The notes beneath the pieces were generated by a model. It was not told the DNA's origin. It saw nothing but the letters and a program-made list of their open reading frames with translations, and ran no database searches. Below, in pieces: positions 35,056 through 47,300 of a stretch of DNA of 64,000 bases (within the stretch, counting starts at the first letter, position 1; every line of letters starts with the position of its first letter). Origin of the DNA: Pseudogymnoascus destructans (lineage: Eukaryota > Ascomycota > Leotiomycetes > Thelebolales > Thelebolaceae); contig NW_020167524.1 of assembly GCF_001641265.1 (NCBI RefSeq), forward strand, positions 868,001-932,000, given 5' to 3'. The translations under genes and the position numbers were made by a program.

Positions 35056-35635
35056 GTTAACGTATTTCACAAGTGAACGGATTACACAAGCGAGAGGATC
35101 ACTAAACTTCCTACCTAAAATCAAGAAATTTACAAGATAATAACTTAACAACAACTTCATAATATATATTTAAAAATGTATTTTTAGCCTTTTATATTCA
35201 GTTGAATTCCTTCCTAATTATTTAGGAATAATCTATTTAGTAGTTCTTAAGATATTAAGTTTAAGCACTGAAATTTAGACTAGGTCTTCATATTTTAAAA
35301 GTGTGTATTTAGGTTTATCTATACACATAGATTCATCTATATGCAGTTTTAGAGCAATTAGAACCATAGATATTAAGATATAATGGCCTAGTGTAAATTT
35401 CAGCACCTACATTAGCATTTACACTTAATATCTCAAGAATTAATGCATAGATTATTCCTAGATAATAGGTAGGAATCTAACGAAGTATAAAAAGCTAGAA
35501 ACATACTTTTAATATATATTATAAAGTCGTTGTTAAGTTATTATCTTGTAAATTTCTCAATTTTAGGTGTAAAGTTTAGTAATCGCTTTGCTTGTATGAT
35601 CGCTTTGCTTGTGAAATATGTTATACATAATTGAA
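35056..35635. mobile_element. MITE with long terminal inverted repeats, related to the adjacent pogo-type element
   Basis: About 110 bases at the left end (TTAACGTATTTCACAAG onward) recur in reverse complement at the right end (ending CTTGTGAAATATGTTATA). The subterminal AACTTAACAACAACTT-like block is shared with the element starting at 32503. The 360-base centre is AT-rich and non-coding. The size and lack of a frame fit a non-autonomous derivative. Confidence 0.7.
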
Positions 35636-35737
35636 TTCATTAATCTATTCTCGTTTCTTGTGCATTGTATTGTACTATTCATAATCTTAGCTAAGCTGTT
35701 GTCTCTACCTATAAAGCGTAAGCCTAAGGTCTCATAG

Positions 35738-37554
35738 GAGTCTAGGGAACTAGGTTAGGAGGCAGGAAGGTATCATATTTAGTAAGCACAATAAGTCTAT
35801 GTATATATATACTATTGACTAGAGTCCTTCTTCTGAGGCCTCTAGTCCCTTTAGGTGCCCTATGCCCTAGTTTATAAGTGCTATAGTCCTTAAGATAGGT
35901 CATGAACTTGTGGATACTCTACCTGTTCTCCTTAGGTGGCGCACTAGTTATCCCATTCATTCATAGGGACCCCCTCTAGGTATTAGGCTACGAAGGCCAC
36001 CTTCGATTGCTTAGTTGGAAATATCCTTAGTTGGTACTAGAAGATGGCGCGGATTAAGGCCATGAACTCGTTAAGCTCCTAGGTGGATTTACCCTTTGTC
36101 ATACTGACATTCGTTGCACTCAGTTTGCTATCAAACTCAAGAGCAAACTTGGAAATCTCCTCCTCAAACCTACAAGTCACTATACATATTTTGGCTTATC
36201 ACACCAACAACAAGAGCAATACTACTTGTCATACTGACATTCGTTGCACTCAGTTTGCTATCAAACTCAAGAGCAAACTTAGAAACCTCCTCAAACCTAC
36301 AAGTCAACATACATATCTTGGCTTATCACATCAACAACAGAAGCAATACTACTCAACGATTGCTGCAAACTCTTCGACTACATCTGTTTATGCTACATAC
36401 ATCACGGCATATCATTTGGACACTCATTGAACAAGTTATTAAGAAAATCTCCTCCTTAAGGGGGTGGGCCAATACTACCACATGGCATATCTCTACCAAC
36501 TAGAGGCCTAGGAAGATGAACGATAGCTCTAGAAGCTTCTACAACCCTCTATGATTCATTACACGTCATCGCTCCTTAGTTACCCACAAGATTGGTTAAG
36601 TTATGACATAATTTATCTATAGGTACTCTGACCTTGGACCTCCTTTTCACTTCCTATAGGCTAGGAACCCAAGAGATGGTTCTATGGGATTCTCTTACAT
36701 TCGCTACATGATTAGCAAGCTAGTTGTGGGTCGCACTTGATTTCTAATACATTTACCAAGCCTGGTTAGTCATGGAAAGTCATGGAAAATGAGAAAACTA
36801 CACTCCTTTGGCATAAATAGGATTGCCCTTTCCTTAAGAAAGGGCAAGCAGACAATACAGTAAATCGACTATCACATACTTCCACGTCTTTTCCAAGCTT
36901 CCAAGCATTCATCTTGTTACTCCTTGTTTCTGAAAAGTCAGTGAGGTGTTAACCTCTGACTTACCCCTGAGTTCCCAGACTCAACATTTGTTACAACTTG
37001 TCTAAACCACTCCACTACATCATACACCTGATTGCTGCATTGTGGAATAGTCTAAGCTACGACCCTTTGGCTCTTTTTCCTAAGACAGTGTGTTGTCTTA
37101 GTAAAATCATCCCTTCCTTGGGTGGCTAGATTCTCACATCTGGTGCACCCACCATTACACCCTTGTACTCCTTAGGTTCTTTAACCCTCCCTTTAGTCTA
37201 TAGGTTGACACAACCTCTGTTGTATGGTAGAAGCAGTTTCTATCTCCTACTCTTCCCCTCCTTAAGGTTCTTCCCACCTGTATTCGATGTCTTAGTGTCG
37301 CCTTTTCTAACAGCTCTCTTCCTAGATCAAGGCTTACTTCTTCACGAAGTCCTATACAGCCTTAGGGTAGGCGTTATAGTTGTTACTATGCGTCCTTTAG
37401 AATAGCTCTAGAGTCTAGGGAACTAGGTCAGGAGGCAGGAAGGTATCGTATTTAGTAAGCACAATAGGTCTACGTATATACAGTGACTATTGACTAGAGT
37501 CCTTCTCCCGAGACCTCTAGTCCCTTTTATCTAGGCGCCCTATGCCCTAGTTTA
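35738..37554. mobile_element. Element bounded by about 140-bp direct repeats, unclassified
   Basis: Bases 35738-35874 and 37411-37554 are near-identical direct repeats (starting GAGTCTAGGGAACTAGG and ending TATGCCCTAGTTTA) with about ten differences. They enclose about 470 bases of non-coding sequence plus the family A LTR at 36097-37159. They could be short LTRs of a TRIM-like or internally deleted retrotransposon, possibly in reverse orientation, but do not show TG...CA ends. No coding frame remains. Confidence 0.45.
36097..37159 (-). mobile_element. Solo LTR, family A, reverse orientation, TSD CCCTT
   Basis: Reverse complement of the family A LTR (TGTCATACTGACA ... CACCATTACA), flanked by CCCTT on both sides (36092-36096 and 37160-37164). 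At 1063 bp it is about 150 bases longer than the others, because the block 36097-36226 is duplicated at 36227-36355. It lies inside the direct-repeat element of 35738-37554. Confidence 0.9.
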
Positions 37555-37714
37555 CCAAGCCCTACGGGCCCTGCCGAAAGGGGCCTCACGTGGTGGCACG
37601 TGATGGCCTTCCTTGCACCACCCCTAGGTTTGACGAAAAGCCCATCAATGAAGGTTCTTGCACGGGCCCGTCGCGGTTCTCACTGTGGGCAACGTCCAAA
37701 GAAATATTCCTACA

Positions 37715-37871
37715 ATGGAGTCTCATACCGTCCCCAAGTCGTACATTGAGGTGCTATCTCAAGAGATCAATGACGACTTTGGGTCCTATCGCATACGGGC
37801 CGGACAAAGAGTTCACTATGTGACAATTCCAACTAACGTCTTTGATGATGACACAATGTGTCGTTCGCACC
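37715..37871 (+). pseudogene. Kinase-like (APH-fold) protein, N-terminal part, cut by hAT insertion
   Basis: From ATG 37715 the frame reads PKSYIEVLSQEINDDFGSYR and RVHYVTIPTNVFDDD, and runs into the hAT element at 37872. The same frame continues on the other side of the element from 40607. These segments resemble the N-terminus of the large family of fungal phosphotransferase/kinase-like proteins of unknown substrate. A possible start upstream was not pursued. Confidence 0.6.
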
Positions 37872-40598
37872 CAGTGTTCCCATTAGTATAATACTTAAGT
37901 ATTCGGGCCATTATGATACGGGCCGTATCAATACGGTACGGGTGAAGCTTGATATGATACTAGTGAGCTCTGTATCAATACTTAAGTATTAATACGGGCA
38001 ATACTTAAGTATTTCATGTAATGTTAAAAAAAATTGAAGCTGTAAAAACTGTATACTCTATAACCCTGTGAATTTCAGAACATATTGAACTAGCTAGATA
38101 TCATAGTCATCGCTGCCTCTTGCAACAATGTATCTGGGAGTGTTGACAGCTCATCATCTACAAACGGCAAAGCTGTACTCTTATTCTTCTTAAACCAAGA
38201 CTTCAAGCACTCAACAGCTTGAATTGCCATAATACCTAGCCTGTTCCTACGGTCGGAAATCGTGATTTTCGCACCAGAGAACAGCCTTTCAGGCGCTGCA
38301 GACATTGAGGGTATTGATAACAAATCTAATGCCATTACACTTAAGTTTGGAAATGTAGCCCGTTGAGTAGGCTCAGCCCACCATGCTCTCGCATCATCAG
38401 TTTTAACAATTGGGGCTTGTAAATACTGAGTATATTCATCTTGAATAACGTCAATACCCCGCTTTTGTGTACGCCATGTAAGAAACTCATTCGAAAGCGG
38501 CTTCTCAGTATCTTCACCTTCAACTTCTGCGATCTCTGCACTAACTGCCAATGCTTTGTATTTGTTGACCCACAGCTCCTCAACCTTGACACGTGCTTCA
38601 GCAACCCAATCAGCCTTCCATTCTGATTTGAAGTAAGTCCACTTCCATTGTGGGCATAATACTAACGCCGCTGTATATGCCGAAGTCCTGTCTGTCATAC
38701 TGTAGTATTTATCCAACTTCTTCCACCCAGCATTACAACAAGGACCAAGGAACGGGTCCATTGCATAATCATTCTTCGCAGTTTCAAACACGTGAAGTAA
38801 GAAGTCCATCGATTGGAGTGTTAAATCAATGCTCGAGGCATAACCTTCTGTAGCAAGTGTTGCATCTGCAAAGTTCTTGAGAATACAGGCCATATTTCGA
38901 AGGTCCTGCCAGTCCCCTTGTGAAACTACTTAAATATTAGTAAATAATTAAATTTAAGAGACATAAATATGTACTTACGGAGGTCATTCTCATTCTCCTT
39001 GAATTTTACGCAGAACAGTTCTATAGCATGTTGTACCCGTAGCGCCCGTTGTAGCATTGAATACCAGCTATTCCAACGTGTTGAATTATCTCTCAACAAA
39101 CATAGGTTATTGCTCATCAACTTAAAGCTGGCGATACGTTGTGGGCTGCGTTGGATATAAACTACAATGTTATGTAGTTTACCAAGTGGACCTTTCTTTC
39201 TCCACTGCTCCATCTCTATTTCTGTCGGCGACGACAATAGCTCCGTATTATTATCCTGTGAGAGGTCCTCCTCATCACTTGCAAAGAGAAAGGCTTGAAC
39301 AGCGAGGTTGATCACATGGCCGTTACACCGTAATCTATGTCGCCTAGGGTCCCATATTATCTCATGCTCCTCTTTCAGCTTTTTCGAAAGCTCCTTGATC
39401 ATTGTATCATTATTTGTTGCATTGTCCATTACAAAATAACCAACTTTTGAAGCAATGCCATAGTCGTTGATAACATCAAGAATTTCCACAGCTTGGTTCT
39501 CACCAGAATGCTCGCCATTAACTTCTCGTAGTGCAAGAACAGAGTTATCTAGATTACCAGTTGCTGATATATAGTGAGCGACAATGCCGAGGATTGCAAG
39601 GGAATTTGGAGAAGTCCATAAGTCCACTGTAAAGTGTATATTTGTAAGGGCAGCTTGAACAGCCTGTCGAATGATGACCTTCTCTTCTGTATATTTACGA
39701 AGGACCCAATCGTGAATTGTTGTCGAGCTATGAGGCAGCCATTCATTGATGGCTGGATTTAAATAGTGAAGCATGCTATATATATATTAATAAAAGCCTT
39801 AAATCATGAAAGGTAATACTACTTACGTGCGGAACTCGGGGATTGAAACCATTCGGAATGCAATTCCACATGCTACTATCCAGCGCACATAGAGATCTTC
39901 AAGAACACGTGGATCTAAAGGCCTAACAGCAGTGACATCGTTGAGTCTACGGCGTTTATGATTGATTGTGTGTGGCCTGGCAAAGGCTACAGCTATTGTG
40001 GATTGATATCCATCAATGCGTTGCTCTTGTGGTGTTTTCAAGTCAATGGAATGGCGCTCCTTTAAGTGCTTGATGATGATATTAGTGCCCCCACCAACAG
40101 TATACTCCTTAGAACAGAACTTGCAACACCAGGACTCCTTGCCGTAGATATTGAAGGTTATTTCATAACGTCCTACTTTTGTAAAGTCCCATATCGGTGA
40201 TGTGCGTAGCTTAGCTACCTTTGACGTAGTACGGGAGGTAGATTGGGACGGAATAGAGCAGCCAATAGTTGATGAGGTTGTAGTATCCTGTTCAAACTGA
40301 TTAAATTGTTCACTTTCGATAGTAGATACAACATCAGAAGGTTCAGAAGCCATGATGTAGGCTGAATCATAAGACGTAAGGATAAAATGCAGAGTTTTCA
40401 CGACGACCTGAAAATTGTGAAAGGATCACGTGAAATACTTAAGTATTGCCAGTATAATACTGAAGTATGGCCAGCAATACTTAAGTATAATACTAGCGGC
40501 GAAGAGGTGTTATGATACGGGTCGTATGAATACTTAAGTATAATACGGGCCCGTATACGAGAGCCTCCCGTATACGGGCAATACTACTGAAAACACTG
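37872..40598 (-). mobile_element. hAT-type DNA transposon, apparently complete, TSD TTCGCACC
   Basis: 2727 bp. Both ends carry CAGTGTT in inverted orientation and are flanked by the same 8 bases, TTCGCACC (37864-37871 and 40599-40606), the duplication length of hAT elements. Subterminal regions on both sides are rich in the palindrome ATACTTAAGTAT and in CCCGTAT/ATACGGG motifs, likely transposase-binding sites. The internal gene is intact. It is inserted in a kinase-like gene. Confidence 0.93.
38090..40353 (-). CDS. hAT transposase, intact
   Basis: Three exons on the minus strand, 40353-39827, 39775-38979 and 38925-38090, join in phase across introns of 51 and 53 bases with GTAAGT donors and give 719 residues. 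Residues about 55-105 form a BED-type zinc finger (WCCKFCSKEYTVGG with the following HLKERH). The middle is an RNase H-like core starting TNIHFTVDLWTSPNSLAILG and DNATNND. The C-terminus has the hAT dimerisation region (FPNLSVMALDLLSIPSMSAA, then ERLFSGAKITISDRRNRLG). No stop or frameshift interrupts it, unlike all other transposase genes here. It should cut and paste elements with CAGTGTT ends. MASEPSDV was taken as the start; an upstream in-frame ATG at 40401 exists. Confidence 0.9.
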
Positions 40599-41185
40599 TT
40601 CGCACCTACTCATACCCTAACTACTTAACTTTCTAGGTAAGAATTGGACAACCATGGAAGTGACTTGCAAGCTAGACGGTTTCTTTGAATCCGAACTCTC
40701 ACATGAGCCCTTGCCAGCCGTACGGATGACATGGCATCCGAAGACCATCGACGTGCTCTCTCTAGAGAAAGTCAAACGGCACCGATCTGGAGTCTACGAA
40801 GTACTATATTCGGGCCTTCTAGCTATTTGCAAAATTGCTTGTTTCGGTTGGCAAATTCCTAGAATCGAGCACGAGACCTACACATATTCAGTGGTCGAAG
40901 AGTACCGCGAGCCCATAGATCCAGTCATCGCTCCTGCCTTCTTAGGCCATGTGATGGAGAATGGACGAGTGATTGGGATGCTGCTTGAGAGATTAGAGGG
41001 CGACTCTGCATCGATGGATGATCTGCCGGCATGTAGAAAAGCCCTGGAGAATTTTCATCTCATGAATATGGTTCATAAGATGTTAACCGCTACATTTCAT
41101 CATTGACCGGTGGAAGGAACCTGTGCTTGTTTGGCTCGTCGATTATGAACTTGCGGAACCATTGGAGCTCTTCAAGTGCCTTTGA
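40599..41185 (+). pseudogene. Kinase-like (APH-fold) protein, C-terminal part, interrupted
   Basis: Continues the 37715 frame after the hAT element. It has an in-frame TAA near 40615, then reads NWTTMEVTCKLDG and PLPAVRMTWHPKTIDVLSLE, then VYEVLYSGLLAICKIACFGW with the lysine region and IGMLLERLEGDSASMDDLPA. At the catalytic loop (NMVHK, where the family has a His-x-Asp-x-Asn motif) single bases appear missing twice, after which another frame reads FIIDRWKEPVLVWLVDYELA to a TGA near 41183. One stop, two small deletions and the transposon show it is dead. Confidence 0.7.
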
Positions 41186-41872
41186 TTCCTCATATGGTTC
41201 CGCATGATCATTGCTGTTGGAGCTTGCAGAAACGACTGGGAGAGGTGAATCTGTTTTAATAGTCGGTAGTTTAAAACCACTTAGTGCCATGCTCCTCATC
41301 TGTGGACCAGTGTGGTCGTGCTAAAGGTAATCAATTAACCTGGCTATCGGCCAGTCATCGGCCAGCCAAGTTAATTGAAGGGGACCCTGCATGTTTCGCT
41401 GTTTAGCTTGCGGCAGTGAGGTCTGTGTCACTCTTGCTTTTGAGAACTAGAGAGAAACTTGGTATTCATTCGGTCCGTTAACTCTCCCTCACCTCTGATG
41501 CAGGCTAGGGAATTCCTCCGCGAATAACGTAGTGATCTAATGTTGCTTGATAAATAGCTTACCGCTCAAATAAATGTCTCAGTTCCTGCATTGTATATCC
41601 GTCGTTTAAAACCGTCATGATTACGTCGACGCAAGGTCCAAACCAAGCCAAGCCCAATTGTATACTCTTAACTTCGGATTTCAAAATTTCAAAAACAGTC
41701 TCTCAACGGGAGATCCAAATGTAGTTTTATAGTTTCCAGTAACGTTGTAACGTTTTCCATTGTTAAGTAACAAGATTAATCAGAGTAATATTCCTAGTTG
41801 TAATCGCCCACATCCCAACATTATTAAACCCAAATTACACAACTTCAATCTTCCCTCTCTGACTTGACCTGC
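41186..41872. other. Intergenic
   Basis: Between the kinase-like remnant and the end of the histidine/proline-motif gene. No gene recognised. A short inverted motif around the GGCCAGTCATCGGCCAG sequence lies near 41345-41365. Confidence 0.35.
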
Positions 41873-43139
41873 TTAAGACATGAAACCAGCCTTCCCATCC
41901 TTGTTAGAATCCTTCATGGGGTTCAGCTTGTCAATGAGGCTGGGCTTCTTTCCCTGCTGGTGGCCAACGGACTCCTCGCCTCTCGCGCCGCTGCTCTCTC
42001 CGCTCCTGCTCCCTGTCAGCTTGTTCACGCCGGGAATCTTGTTGGCCGCAGTTTGGGCAGCCGAGCTCCCCAGTCCTCCACCGCCAGCGGTACCGGCGCC
42101 TACAGCTGCGCCTGCGCCAACACCGCCGAGTCCGACTGCGCCGGCACCCGCTGCGGCGTTGCGGTTCGCCGTGCTAGACGTGGTTATGGTATCGTAACCG
42201 CGCTGGGTAGAGTCGGTAGTATCATACTGGCTGCGCTGCTGCGTCTTGCCAGCGCCTGTGGACTCGTAGCGTCCGGAAGTACCGTAGTCGTATTCTTCGT
42301 TGTATCTGGTCCTTCCGCCGCCGCCGCTGGTGCCACCGATGCCGCCACCGGTAACAGTAGTTGTACCGGCAGCGCCTGGGCCACCTAGGACGTTGTTGTG
42401 CTTCGAGTCGGTGACAGCATCGTCAATAGAGCGAGGAGCACCACTGAAGGAGTCAACGCGCTCCTCACGGCCAGTGAGGGTGCCGCCCTGGCGCTGGAAC
42501 TCAGCGAGCGTCACTTCTGGAAGAGATGAGGCGGAGTGATGCTTGGCCTCATTAATGTGAATCTCGTGAATAGGGAAGGTGTTGTGGATAACGTGGGGCT
42601 CGAGGATATCTCTCTCGACAACAGGCTGGATAGTCTCGTGAACATCTATGCTTATTAGTATGGAATTAGGCTGGATATGGCCTCTGTATTTACTTACGAT
42701 GATGGATATGCTCTCCAGCAACAGTGGGGCCAGTCGAGGTTGTGGTGCGAGTTTCGGCAACATCACGAGTATCACGGAACTGGGCGCGCTCGGCGGCTAG
42801 ACGCTCAAGCACGTGCTTCTCGTTGCCATGTTTGATCTCATGAGTCTCAACGGGAGCAATGTTGGTCTCATGGGTCTCTGGCAAGATTTCCTGGTCGCGG
42901 ACAGGCTGGATCGAAATGTGGTGGTGGTCTTGGTGGACCTCCCTGTCGATGATCTTTTGTCTCTCCTCGTGGTTGGTTCTTTGGATGTGTTCCCTTATAA
43001 CAGCTGGGTTAATGGTCTCGTGGACCGTTGTGTCGGCTTGGCCATCTTTTCCCAGGAAGGAGGTGATGGTCTCTTTAGTCTTGCCCGTGGGATCACCATG
43101 GCTGGTGTTGTGGGTGCTGGACTGAGTATCGAGCTGCAT
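41873..43139 (-). CDS. Histidine/proline-motif protein with Gly/Ala-rich tail, unknown function
   Basis: Two exons on the minus strand, 43139-42698 and 42645-41873, meet in phase 1 and give 404 residues. The first half is built of degenerate repeats around His-Glu-x-Ile-x-Pro: DTTVHETINPAVIREHI, HHHISIQPVRDQEILPETH, then HHHVHETIQPVVERDILEPH, with many His/Glu pairs. The second half is low complexity with Gly/Thr/Ala runs and ends in a basic segment (KKPSLIDKLNPMKDSNKDGK). No signal peptide or membrane helix is visible; it is likely soluble. I do not know its role. The same motif occurs in the large gene that diverges from it 1.2 kb away, which suggests a related pair. The His-rich repeats could bind metal, but this is speculation. 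Confidence 0.75.
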
Positions 43140-44319
43140 CTTGTTCTTGGACGTGCTAAATTGGGTGTTTTAATTGAAATGGAATATGGATTTAAAGAAT
43201 TAGGATAAGTTGAGGAAGGGACCTGATATAAGGCAATAGGCGTCTGTGGAGCTTTCTCCTGGTGTAGGGATAGTGTATTCATCATTAACGCCCCTGGCTT
43301 GGGGTAGTACTAATGCGGAAAAATGCACCAAATCATAGGGGCCTTCTGAAGATATCATGATGACGACAGGAAGGAAAAGGGTACAATAAACGAAAGGAGT
43401 ATGTCCAAACAAGCTGCTAGCTGTATTCCAAAGTAAAACCAAGTCCAGAACAATGTGAACCAAGGTTACAGTGAGACATTGGTGCACTCACATCTCGTAA
43501 TTTTCAAGAGATGCCAAACTTTCTCAGGGACATTATGAGTTAGATGTTTTACATTGTTCCGCGCGCTGAGAGAAATTCCCGTGACTCCAAAGAGTGTGGT
43601 CTGATTAAGGTCGAGCACCTGTTCCGGATTAGATTTTGGCATGGTTAGATAGAATTCGTCATGTGACTGGACGACTTCCAGCGAAAAAATGCCATCAGAG
43701 ATCAGAACGTCTCCCTACTCTATAACTTCTCAACGTCTCACATCATCAGCTACCGCATTGAAACGAGTTCAAGAGTTGCACTAAAACAGGTTTAAATTGT
43801 GGGTATTTCGCCCCTTTCGAGGGCAATGAGCCAGAGCTAATGTCAACCATAGATCCCTTACCAATTGACCTGCTAGTCCTCCCCAGATCCAAGTTGCTTT
43901 TTGTACGTAAAGTACATGATGGGGTTCAATAAAGGGCAACTGAGTTGGGTGGGGAAGAGCTACTGGCCGCTAATTATGGCCCTTAGATATGACCATCGCT
44001 TGTTGTGGCGCTGACCACAACCCGTTAATTCCGATGACGCATCTGACTGCTCATGATCTAACTAAATGATATATACTGACGACATTTTTCAGCCAACAAT
44101 GTGAGCCTTCTGTAAGAAATGTCCTATCATTGTGATGATATCTAGCATTTAATGTACGATGTCCATACTTTACAAATGCTCCTATCATGTAATACACATG
44201 CGACTGCCCATAAACCCGAACGACTGCTCGTATTATCACTTCCCCACAACATCTCGACATAATTCCAATTCTTATAGCATCTTGAAGCTTCACTAAATCA
44301 ATTGCTTGAAAACACGAAC
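43140..44319. promoter_or_regulatory. Divergent intergenic region of the motif-sharing gene pair
   Basis: 1180 bases separate the two start codons. No coding homology was recognised. It should contain both promoters and so possibly shared control elements, but I could not identify any. Confidence 0.4.
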
Positions 44320-47300
44320 ATGTCGTCTGAAATCCCAGTCAGATCCTACCTGTCGGGCACCACCAACAGATATTCAGAGTCTCCATCCTACACTGGCACA
44401 TTTATGTCAGATCAGTCTCCATATTCAAAGAGGTCGGATGGCGTCGCCTCCGCGGCGGCAATGGCTGCGGGCTCAAAGCAGCCTTCTGAAAGACCCAATG
44501 CCCCGACTCCTATTACAGTGAATAAATATCGACCCCGTCAAACCCCTCTTACGCCACCAATCTCACCAACTCGGGCTTCCGAACAATATGTGAAGAATCC
44601 AGAGCAACAAACATGGCCCGTTGAAAAGTACTTCACTTCCCCGAGGGAACCACCCTCACCACCACGACATGAGTTGAATGGTACGTACACTTTGCAGATC
44701 TGTCTTCATAGATTTTTAGTAATTCTCCAGGCCAAGAATCAGGGTCCAGATACCACATAGACAGTAACAATATTGTATTTCCGAAGACCCTGCGGCACCA
44801 ACAAGAGACGGAGGCCCCTCTAACTGAGAGCCAAACGAAATTTGGGCTTCTAAGGAGGTCTTTGACCGGAAAGAGGCAGACTTCTCCATCGCCACCCCGA
44901 GATGAATTTAATGGTATGTAGATTCCACCGGACAATCGTACGCGCAGATATTAATTAAACTATAGTCTCCGAACCTGCGCCTACCTACCACAGTGCCAGT
45001 AATAATATTGCATTTCCAAAGACGTTACGACGCCAACAGGAACAAGATGTGCCTCGTGCTCAAGCATCACCTGCGCAGGACGCTGAAACACCTTCCAAAC
45101 AGGGTTTTTTTAGAAGATCTTTAACGTCGAAGAGGCAACAACCTCAGGCAGTATCACGAGACGAACTACACGGTACGTGAAAGTCTACAATATTTGTTTT
45201 ATGATCATTTCTAAGTATGCCTTAGGTGAGGAGGAGGAACCCAGATATCACAGAGAGAGTAAGAATATCTTCTTCCCGAAAACATTGCGGCAACCATTGC
45301 AAGAGCCAGAAAAGACTACGGGGGCTTCCCAGACCAGGGGAATGCCACCAAGTCCGCCTAGTAATACGCAGCGTGTTGGTGGCATGCAGCAGCGGCCGCC
45401 TCGCTCACCAGAAACTTTTCGGGCTTCCCCTTCCCTCGGCAGGCAAGTCGGGGCCCCTGCCATCGGTAGGCATGCTGGGTTAGCAAATAAGACATTGCGG
45501 CGCTCAAGGCCGCAACCACAGCCGCAACCAAGACCCCAGTCTAGCTACACGCCACTTTCGGAAAAGAGCCTCCGGCCGGAGGAATCAAGGGGTTTGGGAC
45601 ATAGGTCCATGCAAACGGTACCTCGCCAGACCCCGCGGCCCACCAGCATGGCTGAAACAACACCGCCAGCATATGAGCAATTCCAAGGGGGAGAGAGACG
45701 TCCTCCCACAACAGTGACAACAGATGTCCGAACTACTCAACTTCCTGGTAGGGCTTTTTCCTAGCTACAAAGTTATCATTGCTAACCAGAGTACAGCTGT
45801 GACACATGAACATATCCAGCCAACAGCACACCATATCAACACTAAGGAATACACTCGGGAAATTCACAACCATGATGTGTACAATCGCATTCTACCAGTT
45901 AGGGACACTGAAGTACGTCCGACTAGGCATTTTGCTCCTTCTCCAACAGATTCTGGGAGGTTAGTTGAGATCCCAGCTCCAGATGAGAAGCGTGGTGGCG
46001 CCCAAGCTACAGCAGCCCCGATCAGTATGGACATGGCAAGCAATACAACGTGTACCAAAGATGTCTCGGGAAGATTTCATGACCCGAGCGACAATACAAT
46101 TCCATTCCCCTCCGTTACGCATCAATCACAGGAAGAGGCCCTGGCTCTATCTCGGCAGCATAACCTTGAGATGGAGCAGCAAGGGCGTCAACTAGTAAGC
46201 GAAAAATCTTACACCTTGCCTGATGGTACTATGCGGACGGAGAGTGTATGGCGGTATCAACCTACGATGAAAGCTCCAGTTCAGGAGATAACTGAGACTA
46301 TTACGCGTCCACCGGGTGCGGCCCGAGCTACATCACCCGCGGTAGCTGATAGGGATGGCCAGAGGGCTGCTCCTAGCCGTGCCCCTGGACCGTCGGACTA
46401 CACCATTGGAAGAGGCAGACAGGAGCAGTTTCATCCGTCTGTTGTGTCCGAATGGGACCAAGTGTCACAGCCCAGCCCGTCCCCTAGTGCAAAGGCACAA
46501 GCAGCTCGCAGCTATGCACGTGGTATTTCAGATGAAATCGGTGTACAGGACTATCGACAAGGGAAGGAACAGCGTACCGAAACGGAGCCAATAAGCCAGC
46601 GCCCTGCTCGGCCATCCCCTTCTCGCGCCAGTCCAAATCCCAGCAATCAACGTTCATTGCTTGCTGCTATTACTAGCACCGTAATGCCACAAAAGACGGT
46701 CCATCGTGGGACGCCACAGCCACCAGGCAAATTCGAAGATCTAGAAAGTGGCTCGGATTACAGCTCAGCACCATCTGAGCAACCCACCCCTACTGCCGCC
46801 CCTGAAAAGAAACGCAGGCCCTCAGGTGAGCTACTCCCTGGTGGAATCTGGCGCCGGCATTCCCTTGTCATCCCAGCGGGTATTGTCAGAAATGGGAACT
46901 CGCTTATGGGCGCTGGAATGCTAATGGCAGATCGCGAAAGGGAAGAGGGGTTGGCCATGCACCGCCTCAAGAAGGCTTCGAAGGCTGAAGCAGACAGGGT
47001 CAGGGCCCTGGAGGGCGAGCCACCAAGCCTTCAGAATAAGCATGAGATGGAGAAATTGACGAGGCGTAAAACTGAGGAAAGACAACGGGAGGCAAGTCTT
47101 AATGAGGATATCCAAAAACTACTCGCAGCCGAGGCGACACTGGAACAAGAGAGGGTCGGGGCAAGTAAGCTTGATGAGGGTATCAGCAAGCTTGAAAGAC
47201 AGGCGGATGGAATTATCAAGAAAGAGGACGAGCTTGAAGCCGAAATCGATGAAAGTAGACGTCGGCGCATCTCCCTCCTCAGGGAGGCGGAGTCAGAGCA

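Noticed and set aside
37862..40652. hAT insertion inside an intron of the kinase-like gene
   Set aside because: A 39-base intron with a GTTCGC donor could be drawn, but the frame is continuous without it apart from one TAA, and the intron would be unusually short; a disrupted exon is simpler.
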